From: Limnohabitans sp.
Lineage (GTDB): Bacteria > Pseudomonadota > Gammaproteobacteria > Burkholderiales > Burkholderiaceae_C
NCBI GenBank assembly: GCA_021300495.1
Contig: JAJTDK010000029.1
Span: forward strand, 1 to 54,431
DNA length: 54,431 nt
Reading direction: 5' to 3'
Below the pieces are notes generated by a model, which ran no database searches, was not told the origin of the DNA, and saw nothing but the letters and a program-made list of their open reading frames with translations. Position numbers and translations under genes: made by a program. Positions within the stretch are counted from its first letter, which is position 1. The number at the start of each line of letters is the position of its first letter. This document shows positions 8,269 to 18,437 of the stretch, piece by piece.

Positions 8269-9038
8269 TTGTAGTCGTTTTTCCAGAGTCGCAGATGGGC
8301 AAAAATATCTGCTTCATTGTCTTTAACCTGCGGTGCAAATTTTTTGACCGCACCGATCACCGCTGGCGAACGGGTTCTTAAGAAAGGGTTGATTTGCAAC
8401 TCGTTGGCCAGATTGGCGGGCAGGGTGGGCAAATTCAGAGCCCTTAGGTCCTTGCAATGTTTGACATAGGTTTGCAGACTTAAATTCTGTGGCTCTACGG
8501 CACTGGCAAATTTCAAATTGCTCAGTGTGTACTCGTGGGCGCAGCAAACGCGCGAAGTACCTGGCAATGCGGCCAACCGATCCAATGAATCGAGCATCTG
8601 CTGTGCAGTGCCCTCAAACAAGCGACCGCAGCCACCAGAGAAAAGCGTGTCACCACAAAAAAGCAGAGGTTCTTGGCCGTCGGGCTCTGCGAAGTAAGCA
8701 ATGTGTCCCGCAGTATGACCCGGCACATCCAATGTTTGAAAATTCAAGCCAAGCCAGCTGAATTGGTTTCCTTGCGCTAAGGCTTGAAATTCGAAGGGCA
8801 ATTTTTCGTGAGCCGGCCCATAAACCTTGGCGCCCCAATGTTGCTGAAGCTTTGCCACGCCCCCCGTATGATCACCATGGTGATGCGTGACTAAAATGCA
8901 ATCCAGTTTGTGATTGTTTGCAGCCAACCAGTTGTCAACGGGCGTTGAATCACCCGGGTCAACAACCAAAGCAAGGCCTTGGTGTTGCAACAGCCAAATG
9001 TAATTATCGGAGAATGCGGGCAGCGGTATTAGGTTCAT
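8265..9038 (-). CDS. gloB: Hydroxyacylglutathione hydrolase (glyoxalase II)
   Basis: A metallo-beta-lactamase-fold enzyme of 257 residues that hydrolyses S-lactoylglutathione to lactate and glutathione, the second step of methylglyoxal detoxification. The binuclear metal motif is THHHGDHTGG; further ligands are in VPGHTAGHIAY and FCGDTLFSGGCGR, and CCAHEYT is present. The C-terminus matches the substrate-binding helical domain. I start at [17 protein letters not shown] (ATG 9036-9038), the family start, not at the in-frame codon 24 bases upstream. The start codon lies back to back with that of the methyltransferase gene. Confidence 0.94.
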   Translation of the reverse strand: MNLIPLPAFSDNYIWLLQHQGLALVVDPGDSTPVDNWLAANNHKLDCILVTHHHGDHTGGVAKLQQHWGAKVYGPAHEKLPFEFQALAQGNQFSWLGLNFQTLDVPGHTAGHIAYFAEPDGQEPLLFCGDTLFSGGCGRLFEGTAQQMLDSLDRLAALPGTSRVCCAHEYTLSNLKFASAVEPQNLSLQTYVKHCKDLRALNLPTLPANLANELQINPFLRTRSPAVIGAVKKFAPQVKDNEADIFAHLRLWKNDYK

Positions 9039-9867
9039 GACTCTTCCTATTATAGAAACCACCTCAATGGCGCAAGATTGGCGTCAATGGTTGGCTACGC
9101 CAGCAGGGTCTTATTTGTTGAGCTGGGAGCAATCTCAGGTGGATGCATTGGTGTCAGATATCTTTGGCTACCATGCACTTCAATTGGGCATGCCCGAGTT
9201 AGTGGGCTTGCGAGCCAATCGCATGCCCCATCAGTGGCTCGCTCTGTCAGAAACCCATGCATTGCCAGAGGGGCAGGATTTTCAGTTTGCCGCCCACAGC
9301 ATCGCGCTGCCATTTAAGGCCGACAGTTTGGATTTGCTGGTCATGCCGCACAGCTTGGAATTAAGTTTGGATGCGCATGCCACTTTGCGTGAGGCCGAGC
9401 GGGTCTTGGTGCCTGAGGGCCATTTGCTGATCACCGGTCTGAACCCAACCAGCCTCTGGGGTTGGCGCCATAAGCGTGCTCAATGGTACAGGCGCTGGGG
9501 TTTTAAGGGCCTTAGCTCTCCTGCTTGCGATGAGTTGATTGGCTATTGGCGACTCAGGGACTGGCTTCGACTGCTGGGCTTTGAAGTCAAAGTGAGTCAA
9601 TTTGGGTGTTGGCGGCCTGCGCTGGACAAGCCGAAATGGTTCGACCGTTGGGCTTTCATGGACAAATTGGGCGCCAACTGGTGGCCTATTTTGGGCGGGG
9701 CCTATGCCATTGTGGCTGTGAAAAAGGTCCCGGGCGGGCGTATTTTGGGTGCGACTTGGAAGCAACGCAGGCCTCAAACCAAGGCTGCTGTCACTCTGGC
9801 GCGGCGACAAAACCAAACTCAAGGCGACGCGGGTGTCCAAAGAAAGAGTGAATGTGAATCACGTTGA
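9037..9867 (+). CDS. Class I SAM-dependent methyltransferase (methyltransferase type 11 fold)
   Basis: A 276-residue protein. The late Rossmann motifs are clear ([20 protein letters not shown] and [20 protein letters not shown]), but the glycine-rich motif I is degenerate. The substrate is unknown. Between gloB and rnhA this gene is common in Burkholderiales (recalled). The ATG at 9037 overlaps the divergent gloB start by two bases. An ATG at 9067 ([12 protein letters not shown]) would leave 28 bases between the genes and is about as plausible. The 3' end overlaps the start of rnhA. Confidence 0.78.
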   Translation: MTLPIIETTSMAQDWRQWLATPAGSYLLSWEQSQVDALVSDIFGYHALQLGMPELVGLRANRMPHQWLALSETHALPEGQDFQFAAHSIALPFKADSLDLLVMPHSLELSLDAHATLREAERVLVPEGHLLITGLNPTSLWGWRHKRAQWYRRWGFKGLSSPACDELIGYWRLRDWLRLLGFEVKVSQFGCWRPALDKPKWFDRWAFMDKLGANWWPILGGAYAIVAVKKVPGGRILGATWKQRRPQTKAAVTLARRQNQTQGDAGVQRKSECESR

Positions 9868-10186
9868 AATTCATACGGATGGCGCTTGTAAGGGCAATCC
9901 GGGGCCGGGGGGCTGGGGCGTACTGATGCGATCCGCCGAGCATGTTCGAGAAATTTTTGGGGGTGAGTTAGAAACCACCAACAACCGAATGGAGTTGACG
10001 GCGGTGATCGAAGCCTTGCTTGCCTTAAAGCGTCCCTGCAAGGTCACACTGTTTTTGGACAGTGAGTATGTTCGAAAGGGCATTACCGAGTGGATTCACG
10101 GCTGGAAAGCGAGGGGGTGGCGAACCGCCGCCAAGCAACCCGTTAAAAATGCCGATTTATGGCAAAAATTAGACCTTTTGGTTGCA
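9854..10186 (+). pseudogene. rnhA: Ribonuclease HI, 3'-truncated remnant
   Basis: From the GTG at 9854 (or 9848) the protein reads [20 protein letters not shown] and matches RNase HI through [11 protein letters not shown], about residue 109 of the usual 145-155. Catalytic Asp9, Glu47 and Asp69 are present. The C-terminal third is gone, with the handle-side histidine and the fourth catalytic Asp (VKGHxGHxxNExxD region). Homology ends near 10180-10186, and the frame runs uninterrupted into the RND adaptor gene. As read, the product would be an inactive fusion. In relatives dnaQ often follows rnhA; it is absent here. Confidence 0.8.
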
Positions 10187-10209
10187 AATTCGGGCAACAA
10201 CTGTTACAT
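10182..10209 (+). promoter_or_regulatory. Candidate promoter for the RND adaptor gene
   Basis: TTGCAA (10182-10187) and TTACAT (10204-10209) are 16 bases apart and lie about 35 bases upstream of the adaptor ATG, right at the end of the rnhA homology. Consensus matching only. Confidence 0.35.
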
Positions 10210-10243
10210 TTCCAAACTGTTTTGGATCTGTTCGGAATCTTTG

Positions 10244-11599
10244 ATGTCTTTCAAAAAACCTTATCTCCCGCTTGCGCTCATCGGTCTGGTCCTTGCAGCT
10301 GGTGCCGCTTGGTGGTTTCAAAATAAACCTGCAGCGCCAAAGCCAGAGATTGCTGCTGCTGGCAGCGCCCCTAACAGCGCTGCTCAGCCTGCCCCCGCTG
10401 CGGCTGCGGCACCTGGCGCTGGCGGTGCTGCGCCAGGTACGGGAGCGCCTCAAAGACCACCTGCAGTCGAGGTTGCCAAGGTTGAAAAAGCCATGTTGGT
10501 GGACGAAACCCAATCGGTTGGCAGCTTGCGTTCGTTTCAAGGTGTGATGTTGCGACCCGAGGTCGGCGGCCGAGTCAGTCAGGTGCTGTTTAAGGACGGA
10601 CAAAAAGTTAAAAAGGGACAGATCTTGGTCCAATTTGACGATCAATTGCCTGCTGCGCAAGTGGCTCAGTCCAAAGCTGAGTTGTCCATTGCACAAGCCA
10701 ACCACAAGCGAAACCAAGAACTTGTTGCGCAAAACTTCATCAGCAAACGTTCTTTGGATGAATCCGATGCAGCGCTTCAAGTTGCACAAGCCAAATTGGC
10801 ATTGGCCCAAGCCACCTTGCAGCGCTTGAAAGTGCTTGCCCCATTTGATGGCACCGCTGGCTTTCGTCAAATTAACGTGGGTGATTATTTGAAAGATGGC
10901 GCCGACATGGTCAACGTCGAGGACATTGAAGCCGTTTTGCTTGATTTCCGTTTGCCAGAGCGTTTCCAAGCCAAAGTTAAACCTGGGCAAAAAGCGCAAG
11001 TCACCATGGATGCTTTGCCCGGCCGTAAATTCACGGCCGTCATACAAGCCATCGATCCCTTGATTGATGCCAATGGCCGCTCTGTGGGCGTGCGTGGTTG
11101 TATCGACAACCGACAAATGCAATTGCGCCCTGGTATGTTTGCACGTGTCAATGCGGTCTTTGGTGAGCGAGCTGACGCCATGGTCATACCCGAAGAAGCC
11201 ATCGTGCCGCAAGGCGGTCGTTCAACTGTGGTGCGTGTCGTTCCCGGACCCAATAAAGATGAACTGATTTCTGAAAGAGTCACCGTCAAGATTGGCATTC
11301 GCCAACCTGGGCGTGTGGAGATTTTAGAAGGCTTGGCGATGGGCGATTCTGTGGTGGTCGCAGGGCAGCAGCGCTTGCAAAAAGAAGGCACTGTTGTCCG
11401 CGTGCTGGAAGCTTCTAAAGCACAAGGCGGAGGTGCTAACAATGCGACAGGTGCAAGGCCTGAAGCCGCAGGCAATGCTCCCAAACCTGCTGATAAGTCA
11501 GGCCCTAAGGGAGGTAACCCAGCACAAGCCAGGGGCGGTCATGCACAAGCTGTTTCAGGCGAGAATCCATGCACACGAGGTCTGAATGCAACTCGCTGA
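10244..11599 (+). CDS. RND efflux periplasmic adaptor subunit (membrane fusion protein)
   Basis: A 451-residue HlyD/MdtA-type adaptor. An N-terminal anchor ([20 protein letters not shown]) is followed by an Ala/Pro/Gly linker. The lipoyl half-motifs are [20 protein letters not shown] and [20 protein letters not shown], around a coiled-coil hairpin (about residues 130-200). The beta-barrel and membrane-proximal domains follow, then a Gly/Asn/Pro-rich tail. I start at ATG 10244 (MSFKKPYLP). The frame is open upstream into the rnhA remnant, so a longer fusion is formally possible. The stop overlaps the pump gene by 14 bases. Because the partner pump gene is broken, the system may not function. 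Confidence 0.88.
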   Translation: MSFKKPYLPLALIGLVLAAGAAWWFQNKPAAPKPEIAAAGSAPNSAAQPAPAAAAAPGAGGAAPGTGAPQRPPAVEVAKVEKAMLVDETQSVGSLRSFQGVMLRPEVGGRVSQVLFKDGQKVKKGQILVQFDDQLPAAQVAQSKAELSIAQANHKRNQELVAQNFISKRSLDESDAALQVAQAKLALAQATLQRLKVLAPFDGTAGFRQINVGDYLKDGADMVNVEDIEAVLLDFRLPERFQAKVKPGQKAQVTMDALPGRKFTAVIQAIDPLIDANGRSVGVRGCIDNRQMQLRPGMFARVNAVFGERADAMVIPEEAIVPQGGRSTVVRVVPGPNKDELISERVTVKIGIRQPGRVEILEGLAMGDSVVVAGQQRLQKEGTVVRVLEASKAQGGGANNATGARPEAAGNAPKPADKSGPKGGNPAQARGGHAQAVSGENPCTRGLNATR

Positions 11600-14530
11600 A
11601 ACATCCATTCGAAGGCCAGTCTTCGCGACCGTTTTATCGCTGCTCATTCTTCTGATTGGCGCGGTCAGCTTCGACCGTCTTTCCTTGCGTGAGTATCCCA
11701 AGATTGACGAGCCCACTGTCACGGTCAGTGTGAAATACCCCGGCGCATCGGCCGAGGTGATTGAGTCGCAAGTGACCAAGCCTTTGGAAGATTCCATAGC
11801 CGGTATTGATGCCGTCGATGTCATCACATCCATCAGCCGAGCCGATCAATCCCAAATCACAGTTCGCTTCCGCCTGGAAAAAGACGCGGACACGGCTGCT
11901 GCAGAAGTGCGCGACAGAACGTCTCGAATTCGCGGCCGCTTGCCACAAGCCATTGAAGAACCCGTCATTGCCAAAGTAGAGGCAGATGCCTTCCCCGTTA
12001 TTTGGTTGGCCTTCTCCAGTGAGACTTTGTCGCCGCTTCAAATCAGCGATTTGATCAATCGAGTTGTGAAGCCGCGCTTGCAAACCGTAACCGGCGTTGC
12101 CGATGTTCGTATTTTTGGTGAGCGTAAATATGCCATGCGCGTTTGGTTGGATGCTGAACGCATGGCGGCTTACCGCCTGACCTCCCAGGATGTTGAAGAC
12201 GCCATACGCCGCAATAACCTAGAGTTGCCAGCAGGACGCATTGAATCACAGCTGCGCGAGTTCAGTGTCACATCGCAAACAGACCTGATCAGAGCTGGCC
12301 AATTTGGTGACATCACCATTCGCAACGTGAACGGGTTCCCTATCAAGATTCGCGACGTGGCCAAAGTCGAGGAGGCTGCTGCGGATGACCGCAGTCGTGT
12401 TCGTTTGAATGGCATAACCGCTATTTCTGCAGGTGTGATACGGCAAGCCACCGCCAACCCCTTGGATTTGTCCAAAGGCGTTCGAGAAATGATGCCCAAG
12501 CTTCAGCAGGATTTGCCGCGTGACGTTCTGATCAGTGTGGCTAACGACAACTCGGTGTTCATTGATAAATCCATTAAGAGCGTTTTTAAAACCATTCTTG
12601 AAGCTGTCGTTTTGGTAGCGCTTGTCATTTTTGTATTCCTGCGAACTTTCCGCGCCTCCATCATTCCGATCATTACCATTCCTGTTAGTTTGGTTGGCAC
12701 ATTCGCCATGATGGCGCTGGCTGGATTCACCATCAATACATTGACCTTGCTGGCCTTGGTATTGGCCATCGGTTTGGTGGTGGACGATGCCATTGTGATG
12801 TTAGAGAACATTTACCGTCACATTGAAGAGGGTCTCGATCCGTTTTCTGCAGCCATCAAGGGGGCTAGAGAAATTGGCTTCGCCATTGTGGCCATGTCGC
12901 TCACTTTGGCAGCTGTGTTTGCACCTTTGGCTTTCACGCCAGGACGAACCGGTAAATTGTTCAGTGAGTTTGCCTTGGCTTTGGCTGGCGCGGTGTTGGT
13001 CTCTTGCGTGGTAGCGCTCACCCTTTCGCCCATGATGAGTTCTTTGCTGTTGCGACACAACCCCAATCCGAATTTCTTTGACAGGTTCATGGAAAAAATC
13101 CTAACCGGTTTGTCAAATGGCTACGCGAAGTTACTCACCCTGGTGTTGAAAAAAGCGCGCTGGCTCGTGGTCTTGATCATGGCCTCTTGCGGCGTTGGCA
13201 TTGTGTTGGTTTATCCCACCATGAAGCAAGAACTCTCCCCCTTGGAAGATCGTGGCATCATTTTGGCAACAGTGACAGCGCCTGATGGGTCCACCTTGGA
13301 CTTCACAGATAAATATGCCAAGGCCCTCGAAAAAATTGGCACTGCTTATCCAGAATTCGATCGAATATTTGCCAACCTAGGCAATCCAACTGTTGCTCAA
13401 GGCAGTGTGATCTACCGAGCCGTTGACTGGGACCAGCGCAAGCGCACAACCCTCGAAATTGCGCGTGAAATGCAAGGCAAATTCAACGGCATTGCGGGCG
13501 TCAATGCCTTCCCCATCACGCCGCCATCGTTAGGCCAAGGTTTCCGTGAGCGCCCTGTCAATTTCGTCATTCAAACGTCTGACAGTTATCAGAACTTGAA
13601 TGCAGTGACGCGTCAGATGTTGGACGAAATTGCCAAGAATCCAGGCTTCATTGCGCCTGACGTCGACTTGCGTTTGAACAAGCCCGAACTTCGCATTGAC
13701 GTCGATCGAATCAAGGCCACAGAATTGGGTGTCAGCGTGGATGTGGTTGCACGGGCCATTGAAACCATGTTGGGCGGCCGTGTCGTCACACGTTACAAAC
13801 GCGATGCAGAGCAATACGATGTCATTGTGCAAACCCAAATGTCTCGATCACAGCCAACTTAGCGCCTGACTATGCACTGGGCGACGCGCTGACATTCCTG
13901 GATAAAACAGCCGCAGGTATTTTAAAGACGGGTTACACCACAGAGCTGAATGGTACGTCGCGTGAATTTAGAAATTCACAAGGCGCATTGATCGTTGTAT
14001 TTGTGTTGGCTTTGTTCTTTATCTTTTTGGTCTTGGCTGCTCAATTTGAAAGCTTCATTGACCCCTTGGTCATCATGTTGTCGGTGCCCTTGTCCATGTT
14101 TGGTGCCCTCATGACACTGAAGTTGACAGGGGGTACGCTCAATGTGTATTCCCAAATTGGCTTGATCACCTTGGTTGGCTTGATCACCAAGCACGGCATT
14201 TTGATTGTGGAGTTTACAAATCAATTGCGAGCGCAGGGCGTCGAAACCTTCGATGCCATTGTGAAAGCTTCAGGCCAACGCTTGCGCCCCATTTTGATGA
14301 CCACTGGCGCCATGGTATTGGGTGCGCTGCCATTGGCCCTTTCCACAGGCGCAGGCTCTGAAAGCCGTATTCAAATTGGCTGGGTCATTGTGGGTGGTAT
14401 GAGTTTCGGAACGCTGCTAACGGTCTTTGTGGTACCCACCATGTACTCGCTCTTTGCGCGCAAAAAAATTCCTGGCGCCAACAAGGCCGATGCGCTGGAC
14501 CAACCCGCAAGTTCAGTTCATCAGCACTGA
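11586..14530 (+). pseudogene. RND efflux permease, disrupted by an internal frame-changing deletion
   Basis: An AcrB/MexB-class inner-membrane pump, normally about 1,030 residues. The first frame (11586-13862, 758 residues) covers [20 protein letters not shown] through GGRVVTRYKRDAEQYDVIVQ and then stops at 13860. A second frame from about 13838 to 14530 continues with NVSITANLAPDYALGDALTF, the last transmembrane helices and the C-terminus. Compared with relatives, about 50 residues between VIVQTQ and ITANLAP are missing, with a net frame change; the junction lies at roughly 13830-13840. Both halves are otherwise well conserved, which suggests a recent lesion or a consensus error. No outer-membrane channel gene is nearby. 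Confidence 0.85.
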
Positions 14531-14539
14531 AACTGCCGT

Positions 14540-15817
14540 TTAAAGCACCAGCACGTCCACCCAGTCACCCAACTGGGCTGTGCCTTGTTGGTGCGATAAA
14601 ACAATCAAACCATTGGCTTGCACCATGGAGCTCAATACACCGGAGCCTTGATTGCCGGTGGTGATCACTTGAAGTTCACCTTGCGCATTCCGAGACACAA
14701 TGCCGCGTTGGTATTCAGTTCTGCCTGGTTTTTTGCGCAACACTTCCTGCGTTCTGGCCCTGAGCATCGGCAGGGGCGTGGCCGTACTGCCCATCATTTT
14801 CAGCAAGGCTGGTTTGACGAAAGCCAAAAATGTGACCATGACCGCTACAGGATTACCTGGAAGTCCAAACAAAACGGCTGAGCGCTGGCCTTTTTGAATT
14901 CGGCCGACGGCCATCGGACGGCCAGGGCGCATGGCGATTTTCCAAAACACCACATCGCCCAACTTCTTCATCATGGCCTTGGTGAAATCGGCTTCGCCCA
15001 CACTCACACCGCCGCTGGTGATGATGGCATCAGCTTGCTCTGCGGCTTGGTTAAAAGCTTTCTCCAGCAAGACAGGTTCGTCTTTGACAACGCCCATGTC
15101 AATCATCTCGCAGCCCAATGCTTTAAGCATGCCATGCACCGTGTAGCGGTTGCTGTCATACACAGCGCCTTCGCGGGGCGCTTCGCCCAAGCTCAAAATT
15201 TCATCGCCCGTTGAGAAATAAGCCACCCGCAAGCGCCGCACCACCAACACGTTGGGAACGCCCAAACTGGCCAGCAGTCCTGCTGCTGCAGGCGTGATCA
15301 AGGCACCTTTCAGAAGGGCAGCATGCCCCTGCATGATGTCCTCGCCGCACAAGCGGCGGTTGTCACCAGCCTTTAGCAGGCCAGCAGGAATCTCAATCGC
15401 ATCGCTCGTCTTGATTTGACAAAGCTCTTGCGGCACCACAGTGTTCAGGCCCTTGGGCATGATGGCGCCTGTCATGATCTTGACGCATTCGCCGGCGTTG
15501 ACATGCCCCTCCCATGCTTTGCCCGCAAGAGCGGTACCCACCACCTTGAGTGACAAGGCTTTTGAGTCATTCAATCCGCCGCCATCGAAGGCAAAGCCAT
15601 CCATGGCAGAGTTGTCGTGCGGTGGCACATTGATGGGGCTGATCACGTCTTGCGCAGTGACTCTGCCCAGAGCAGCAAAGATGTCGACTGATTCTGAATC
15701 GTGCACTGGCGTCACCAAGTGATCCAGAAAATTCAAGACCTCGTTGGCCGGAAGTGCCTGCGGGTCATAAGCTTCAAGTTGTGCGGCAATGTCAGCCAGT
15801 GACGGTGGGTGTGTCAT
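14540..15817 (-). CDS. moeA: Molybdopterin molybdotransferase MoeA
   Basis: A 425-residue cytoplasmic enzyme that inserts molybdate into adenylylated molybdopterin. Family landmarks are INVPPHDNSAMDGFAF near the N-terminus, KIMTGAIMPKGLNTVVPQE, FSTGDEI, ITSGGVSVGEADF and FGLPGNPVAVMVTF. It is the last gene of a minus-strand run and overlaps mobA by four bases (ATGA), indicating translational coupling. The tail converges on the broken RND pump gene, ten bases apart. Confidence 0.95.
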   Translation of the reverse strand: MTHPPSLADIAAQLEAYDPQALPANEVLNFLDHLVTPVHDSESVDIFAALGRVTAQDVISPINVPPHDNSAMDGFAFDGGGLNDSKALSLKVVGTALAGKAWEGHVNAGECVKIMTGAIMPKGLNTVVPQELCQIKTSDAIEIPAGLLKAGDNRRLCGEDIMQGHAALLKGALITPAAAGLLASLGVPNVLVVRRLRVAYFSTGDEILSLGEAPREGAVYDSNRYTVHGMLKALGCEMIDMGVVKDEPVLLEKAFNQAAEQADAIITSGGVSVGEADFTKAMMKKLGDVVFWKIAMRPGRPMAVGRIQKGQRSAVLFGLPGNPVAVMVTFLAFVKPALLKMMGSTATPLPMLRARTQEVLRKKPGRTEYQRGIVSRNAQGELQVITTGNQGSGVLSSMVQANGLIVLSHQQGTAQLGDWVDVLVL

Positions 15818-16437
15818 GTGGTTTGTTCGAGGCGGTGCAGTTCTTCGAGGGTGTTGGCATTGAAAAAGGCACGCGGGTCAACGTCGGCTGAGTCAAATGG
15901 CACCAGCACTGTTTTGTGCAAGGCTGTCCATGCGTCAATTTTGCGACCGCCCGATTGCATGAACTTGACCAAACTTTCTAACAAGTTCACCCGCATCAAA
16001 CAAAACACGGGTTGCGCTCGCACAGTGCCATCTTCTTCTCTGGCGGCCGCCATTGTGATGTCAGCTTCTTCAGAAATTAAGGTGTCCAACAAACGCTGCG
16101 CTAAATTGAATGGAAACAAGGGGCTGTCGCAAGGCACGGTTAGCAACAAGTCTGTTTCACAGCGTTCAAGGCCTGTTAAAAATCCGGCAAGTGGGCCTGC
16201 AAAACCATCCGTGCTGTCGGGCCATACTTGCACCCCAAATGATTCATAGGCCGACAAGTTTCGGTTTGCCACCACCATGATCTGTGACAAAGGCTCAGAC
16301 GTTTGCATTTGCAGGCGCATGAGTGTGTGAAGGGTCAGAGGCGTGCCATTGAAATTTTGCAAACCTTTGTCAATGCCGCCCATGCGCGCACCTCGACCTC
16401 CGGCCAAAATCAAGCCTGTCATACTCAAATCGTTCAT
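15814..16437 (-). CDS. mobA: Molybdenum cofactor guanylyltransferase MobA
   Basis: A 207-residue nucleotidyltransferase that converts Moco to the bis-guanine dinucleotide form used by DMSO reductase-type enzymes. The GTP-binding signature TGLILAGGRGARMGGIDKGL is at the N-terminus, and the metal-binding VPCDSPLFP lies near residue 105. The ATG at 16437 (MNDLSMTG) or the one five codons later could be used. It lies between moaA and moeA, with a four-base overlap with moeA. Its presence implies the cell makes MGD-type molybdoenzymes (inference). Confidence 0.93.
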   Translation of the reverse strand: MNDLSMTGLILAGGRGARMGGIDKGLQNFNGTPLTLHTLMRLQMQTSEPLSQIMVVANRNLSAYESFGVQVWPDSTDGFAGPLAGFLTGLERCETDLLLTVPCDSPLFPFNLAQRLLDTLISEEADITMAAAREEDGTVRAQPVFCLMRVNLLESLVKFMQSGGRKIDAWTALHKTVLVPFDSADVDPRAFFNANTLEELHRLEQTT

Positions 16438-16473
16438 TTAGAAAATTGTTCCATAGATGTCCAATGAATGAGA

Positions 16474-17631
16474 TTAGCCGCCGATGTAGCTCATCTCAAC
16501 CTTGCGCTTGGCGCCGCTTGGCGTTGCACCGTTTTCCAATTCAGACTCTGAGACTCGAAGTTCAGAATAACGGTCATCTCGTTGCGTCCAAATGGCCGCA
16601 ATGGCCTGCGTGAGAGCACTTTGATCCAACTCGCTTCGCACCAAAGGTTTGAGGTCGTAGCCTTGCGAGGCAAACAAACACAAATAGAGTTGTCCTTCGG
16701 TGGTCAAGCGCGCGCGGTTGCAATCGCTGCAAAAGGCTTTGGTCACACTGCTGATGAACCCAATTTCGCCCAAGCTCTGATCGTGAACGCCTTGTTCATT
16801 CAGATAACCCCAACGCTCTGCTGTTTCGCCGGCCTGGCTGGCTTGAAGCGGTGTCAATGCCATCTCGGTTTGCAGCAACTTCAAAATGTCGGCACTGGGC
16901 ATCACTTCATTCATGCGCCAGCCATTGGTGGCACCCACATCCATGTACTCAATGAAACGAAGTGCAATGCCTTTGCCTTTGAAATACCGCGCCATGGGCA
17001 ATATTTCTTGTTCATTGGTGCCCCGCTTCACCACCATGTTGACTTTGATGGGGCCTAAGCCAGCAGCCTGTGCGGCTTGAATACCCTCCAGCACGTCGCT
17101 GACCGGAAAGTCAACGTCGTTCATTTGCTTGAAGACCTCATCGTCAAGGCCATCCAAACTGATGGTCACACGTTTTAAGCCAGCACTCTTAAGGGCCTGA
17201 GCTTTTTTAGCCAAGAGGGAGCCATTGGTGGTCAGGGTGATGTCTAAGTCTTGGCCATTCAAAGTTTTTAAAACCGCTAACTGACCAATGAGAACTTCTA
17301 AATTTTTACGCAGCAAAGGCTCACCGCCTGTCAGTCTAATTTTCTCAACACCCAACTCAATGAAGCTCTGGGCCGTGCGGGTGATTTCCTCAAAACTGAG
17401 CAAGGCACTGTGAGGTAAATAGACGTAGTCATTGTTGAAAATTTCTTTGGGCATGCAATAGCTGCACCGAAAATTGCAACGGTCTGTGACGCTGATGCGC
17501 AAATCGCGCAAGGGACGTTTTCTTTGGTCAAGCACTTGCTGACCTGGTTTCCAAGCGTGCCCCAGTTCCGAGGATGGAATAGGCAAATTCCCCAGCGGCT
17601 GGCTGATGATGGGAATAACGCGTTCAGACAC
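16474..17631 (-). CDS. moaA: GTP 3',8-cyclase MoaA
   Basis: A radical-SAM enzyme of 385 residues that starts molybdenum cofactor synthesis by cyclising GTP. The N-terminal cluster motif is CNFRCSYC (CX3CX2C). The C-terminal cluster is in [20 protein letters not shown], and the protein ends in the Gly-Gly tail (SYIGG) required with MoaC. The N-terminal extension of about 45 residues before [11 protein letters not shown] is typical of beta-proteobacterial forms (recalled). The gene begins inside the end of the SDR gene (8-base overlap). moaC, moaD and moaE are not in the window. Confidence 0.95.
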   Translation of the reverse strand: MSERVIPIISQPLGNLPIPSSELGHAWKPGQQVLDQRKRPLRDLRISVTDRCNFRCSYCMPKEIFNNDYVYLPHSALLSFEEITRTAQSFIELGVEKIRLTGGEPLLRKNLEVLIGQLAVLKTLNGQDLDITLTTNGSLLAKKAQALKSAGLKRVTISLDGLDDEVFKQMNDVDFPVSDVLEGIQAAQAAGLGPIKVNMVVKRGTNEQEILPMARYFKGKGIALRFIEYMDVGATNGWRMNEVMPSADILKLLQTEMALTPLQASQAGETAERWGYLNEQGVHDQSLGEIGFISSVTKAFCSDCNRARLTTEGQLYLCLFASQGYDLKPLVRSELDQSALTQAIAAIWTQRDDRYSELRVSESELENGATPSGAKRKVEMSYIGG

Positions 17632-18385
17632 AACGTGCGCCGTCTACTTCGATGCACACACCACTGATGAATGAGCCTTCGTCGCTGGCCAAATACAAGG
17701 CCGCATTGGCAACATCCAAGGCCGTCGAAAAACGACCTAGCGGAATGGAGGCCATGAACTTGGCGCGTCTGGCATCGTCCACCGGGCCACCTGCAAATTC
17801 TGCCGACAAACCGGTATCGGGGTTGAACACAGGGTTGATGCAGTTCACACGAATGTTGTCGGGGCCAAGTTCTGCAGCCAAGGATTTGCTGGTGGTAATG
17901 ACCGCACCTTTGGAGCCGTTGTACCAAGTGAGGCCCGGGCGTGGCCGAATGCCAGCAGTAGACGCAATGTTGATGAAGACGCCACCCCCATTTTTTCGAA
18001 ATTCTGGGACTGCGTGAATGGTGGACAGATAAATACTTTTCATGTTGACCGCGTAGCACCGGTCAAAATCATCTTCGCTGACTTCCAGGGCGGGGCGATT
18101 GCGGTGCGTCCATCCGGCGTTGTTGACCATCACATCCAAGTGGCCCCACAACCTCACTGCTTCCTGCACCATCGCTTTGACATCCTCAGAGCGTGTGACA
18201 TCTGCAGCAAAAAAGGCGGCAGTGCCACCAGCCGCTTGAATTTCTTGGACCACTTTGTGACCCGCAGCGGCTTGAATGTCGTTGACCAAAACCTTGGCGC
18301 CATGCGCTGCGAAATGTTTGGCAATGCCTTCGCCAATACCGCCACCGGAACCCGTCACGATAACCACTTTTTGATTGATGTTCAT
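17624..18385 (-). CDS. Short-chain dehydrogenase/reductase (SDR family)
   Basis: A 253-residue classical SDR. The cofactor motif is [20 protein letters not shown] (TGxxxGxG). The NNAG motif is VMVNNAGW, and the catalytic set is Ser in NIASTAG and YNGSK. The C-terminus EVDGARCV is complete. The pattern resembles 3-oxoacyl-ACP reductase-like alcohol dehydrogenases, but the substrate cannot be read from the sequence. It follows an aldehyde dehydrogenase gene with 52 bases between them and overlaps moaA by eight bases, so it probably shares a transcript with both. Confidence 0.88.
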   Translation of the reverse strand: MNINQKVVIVTGSGGGIGEGIAKHFAAHGAKVLVNDIQAAAGHKVVQEIQAAGGTAAFFAADVTRSEDVKAMVQEAVRLWGHLDVMVNNAGWTHRNRPALEVSEDDFDRCYAVNMKSIYLSTIHAVPEFRKNGGGVFINIASTAGIRPRPGLTWYNGSKGAVITTSKSLAAELGPDNIRVNCINPVFNPDTGLSAEFAGGPVDDARRAKFMASIPLGRFSTALDVANAALYLASDEGSFISGVCIEVDGARCV

Positions 18386-18437
18386 TTGAAATCCTAAAAA
18401 TGAAATGCCTGCAATGACAACTCAGTGCACAAAAAAT

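Noticed and set aside
10169-11212. 347-codon open frame on the minus strand
   Set aside because: It lies entirely antisense to the rnhA remnant and adaptor gene, has no domain pattern, and its composition mirrors the codon bias of the plus-strand gene.
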